From: Gordonia phthalatica
GTDB taxonomy: Bacteria > Actinomycetota > Actinomycetes > Mycobacteriales > Mycobacteriaceae
Length of the DNA: 64,000 nucleotides
Direction of reading: 5' to 3'
NCBI RefSeq assembly: GCF_001305675.1
Contig: NZ_CP011853.1
Location: forward strand, 3,348,001 to 3,412,000
Part shown: positions 62,768-64,000 of the stretch, one piece after another
Numbering within the stretch: the stretch's first letter is position 1
Layout: the number at the start of each line of letters is the position of its first letter
Notes under the pieces: model-generated
The model's input: the letters and a program-made list of their open reading frames with translations, nothing else
Database searches by the model: none
What the model was told of the DNA's origin: nothing
Position numbers and translations under genes: made by a program

Positions 62768-62790
62768 ATCGTCACCTGGTCTCGACCGAC

Positions 62791-62809
62791 GCCTCGGCTA
62801 ACGCCTCGG
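62791..62809. repeat. REP-like 19-bp repeat (copy 2)
   Basis: GCCTCGGCTAACGCCTCGG lies just past the 3' end of mftD, inside a broader imperfect inverted repeat. It matches 59780-59798 at 18 of 19 bases. Confidence 0.5.
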
Positions 62810-62825
62810 ACGTCGGCTCGACCTG

Positions 62826-64000
62826 TCACTCCGTTCCATAGACCCGCTCGAAACCCTCCGGAATGATGAGGTCCTCGCGGGAGAGGTCGGCGACGTCGGA
62901 CTTGCCGAGACCCATCAGGGCGGAATCGACGCCCATGCGCATGAGGTCGAGGACGTTCTCGACGCCGGTCTGGCCGTTGGCGGCCAGACCCCACAGGTAG
63001 GCGCGGCCGATCATGACCGCCTTGGCGCCCAGCGCGAGGGCCTTGACGACGTCGCTGCCGCGGCGGATGCCGCCGTCGAGCAGGACGTCGAGGTCGCCGC
63101 CCACGGCGTCGGCGATGGGACCGAGGACGCGGATGGTGGCGGGTGTGCCGTCGAGGTTGTTGCCGCCGTGGTTGGAGACGGAGATGGCGGTGGCACCGAT
63201 GTCGACGGCACGCTTGGCGTCGTCGAGCCGGGTGATGCCCTTGACCATGAACTCGCCGTCCCACTGCTCACGCAGCCACTGCAGGTCTTCCCAGGTGGGC
63301 GGCGGGGTGTTCATCCACTGGCCGTACACGTCGAAGAACGTGGGGCCGGGCTCTCCCTTGTGCGCGATGTTCGGCGCAGACAGGTCGGGGATGATCAGCT
63401 TGCCGTCGCGGAACCAGCTCATCGCGTAGCGCGGCTTGGTGATCATCTCCGGTGCCAGCTTGGCGACGGCGTTGAAGTCCACCTGTTCGGGGATCTCAGG
63501 GCTGCCCCAGTCGCGGCCGACGTTGAAGACCCAGTCGGTGGTGACGATCAGCCCCTTGCAGCCGGCCTCCTTGGCGCGCTGCGCGCGAGCGAGGATGTCC
63601 TCCTTGCTGCCGAGCCAGTAGATCTGGAAGAAGATCTTGTCGTTGACCGCGGTGACCTCTTCCACCGGCTTCGACGCGAAGCTCGACAGCCCCATCGCAG
63701 TGCCGCGGTTGGCAGCGGCACGGGCGACGGCCACCTCACCGTCGGGATTGACGGCCTGCACGCCGGTCGGCGAGATCATCACCGGGAACGGCAGCTCCTG
63801 CCCCATCACAGTGGTGGTCAGGTTGCGCTCCGGAGTGGTCCCGATGACGTGCGGCGCGAAGCCGAGCTCGCCGTACGCCTCGACGTTGTCGGTGAGCGTG
63901 ATGCCCGCCTGCGTGCCGGCGATCAGCGACGAGTAGACGGTCTTCGGCAGTCGCTTCTGCGCGCGACGCTGCGCCTCCCCGACCGTTTCGAACCAGGGGT
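62826..64000 (-). CDS. mftD: Pre-mycofactocin synthase, FMN-dependent (start cut by the right edge)
   Basis: MftD oxidatively deaminates the excised AHDP core to form the redox-active pre-mycofactocin. In-window sequence begins PWFETVGEAQRRAQKRLPK and lacks only about four residues. The lactate-oxidase-type fold is clear: PVMISPTGVQAVNPDGEVAV, GLSSFASKPVEEV, GLIVTTDWVFNVGRDWGSP, MVKGITRLDDAKRAVDIGA, AISVSNHGGNNLDGTPATIR (catalytic His, substrate Asn and Gly) and VLLDGGIRRGSDVVKALALG (FMN phosphate binding). mftA, mftB and mftC would normally lie upstream, beyond the window. mftE is not adjacent; five other genes intervene. Confidence 0.95.
   Translation of the reverse strand, partial: PWFETVGEAQRRAQKRLPKTVYSSLIAGTQAGITLTDNVEAYGELGFAPHVIGTTPERNLTTTVMGQELPFPVMISPTGVQAVNPDGEVAVARAAANRGTAMGLSSFASKPVEEVTAVNDKIFFQIYWLGSKEDILARAQRAKEAGCKGLIVTTDWVFNVGRDWGSPEIPEQVDFNAVAKLAPEMITKPRYAMSWFRDGKLIIPDLSAPNIAHKGEPGPTFFDVYGQWMNTPPPTWEDLQWLREQWDGEFMVKGITRLDDAKRAVDIGATAISVSNHGGNNLDGTPATIRVLGPIADAVGGDLDVLLDGGIRRGSDVVKALALGAKAVMIGRAYLWGLAANGQTGVENVLDLMRMGVDSALMGLGKSDVADLSREDLIIPEGFERVYGTE

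Overview
The window is high-GC actinobacterial DNA, most likely from a Mycobacteriales genome of the Gordonia, Rhodococcus or Mycobacterium kind. The evidence is a mycobacterial-type PanD, a mycofactocin gene cluster, a mycobacterial-type alpha-methylacyl-CoA racemase and frequent GTG starts. I recognised families by reading the sequence; no database search was possible.

Region 1 (1-40953, minus strand) is a giant non-ribosomal peptide synthetase (NRPS) locus read right to left. NRPS1 (32962-40953) is C-A-T-C-A-T-C, with an EntF-like first condensation domain and a serine-type first A domain. NRPS2 (18268-32947) is A-T-C-A-T-E-C-A-T-C-A-T-C and is interrupted near its end by four single-base insertions. 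NRPS3 (starts at 18186 and runs off the left edge) is A-T-C-A-T-C-A-T-C-A-T-E-C-A-T-C-A so far. At least twelve modules are present, and both protein junctions fall between a C domain and its A domain. No thioesterase, MbtH or phosphopantetheinyl transferase gene is in the window.

Region 2 (41188-44946, minus) holds panD (aspartate decarboxylase, which makes beta-alanine for pantetheine) and a three-gene DrrABC-type ABC exporter, a good candidate for exporting the NRPS product.

Region 3 (45101-50870, minus) is the S10 ribosomal protein operon, rpsJ-rplC-rplD-rplW-rplB-rpsS-rplV-rpsC-rplP-rpmC-rpsQ, closed by a strong hairpin terminator. Next to it is a solitary AbiEi/DUF559-like gene (50936-51892) flanked by 59-bp direct repeats.

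Region 4 (52076-54830, plus) encodes a hotdog-fold protein, two DsbA-like thioredoxin-fold proteins (one lipoprotein, one membrane-anchored) and a VKOR-type membrane protein: an extracytoplasmic disulfide-forming set.

Region 5 (54946-64000) is a mycofactocin redox-cofactor locus on the minus strand: mftD (cut by the right edge), a mycofactocin-type SDR, then mftE-mftF-mftG. Between the SDR and mftE lie genes not expected there: a SnoaL-like protein, a second SDR, a TetR regulator with twin operators and an alpha-methylacyl-CoA racemase. mftA, mftB and mftC would be expected just beyond the right edge.
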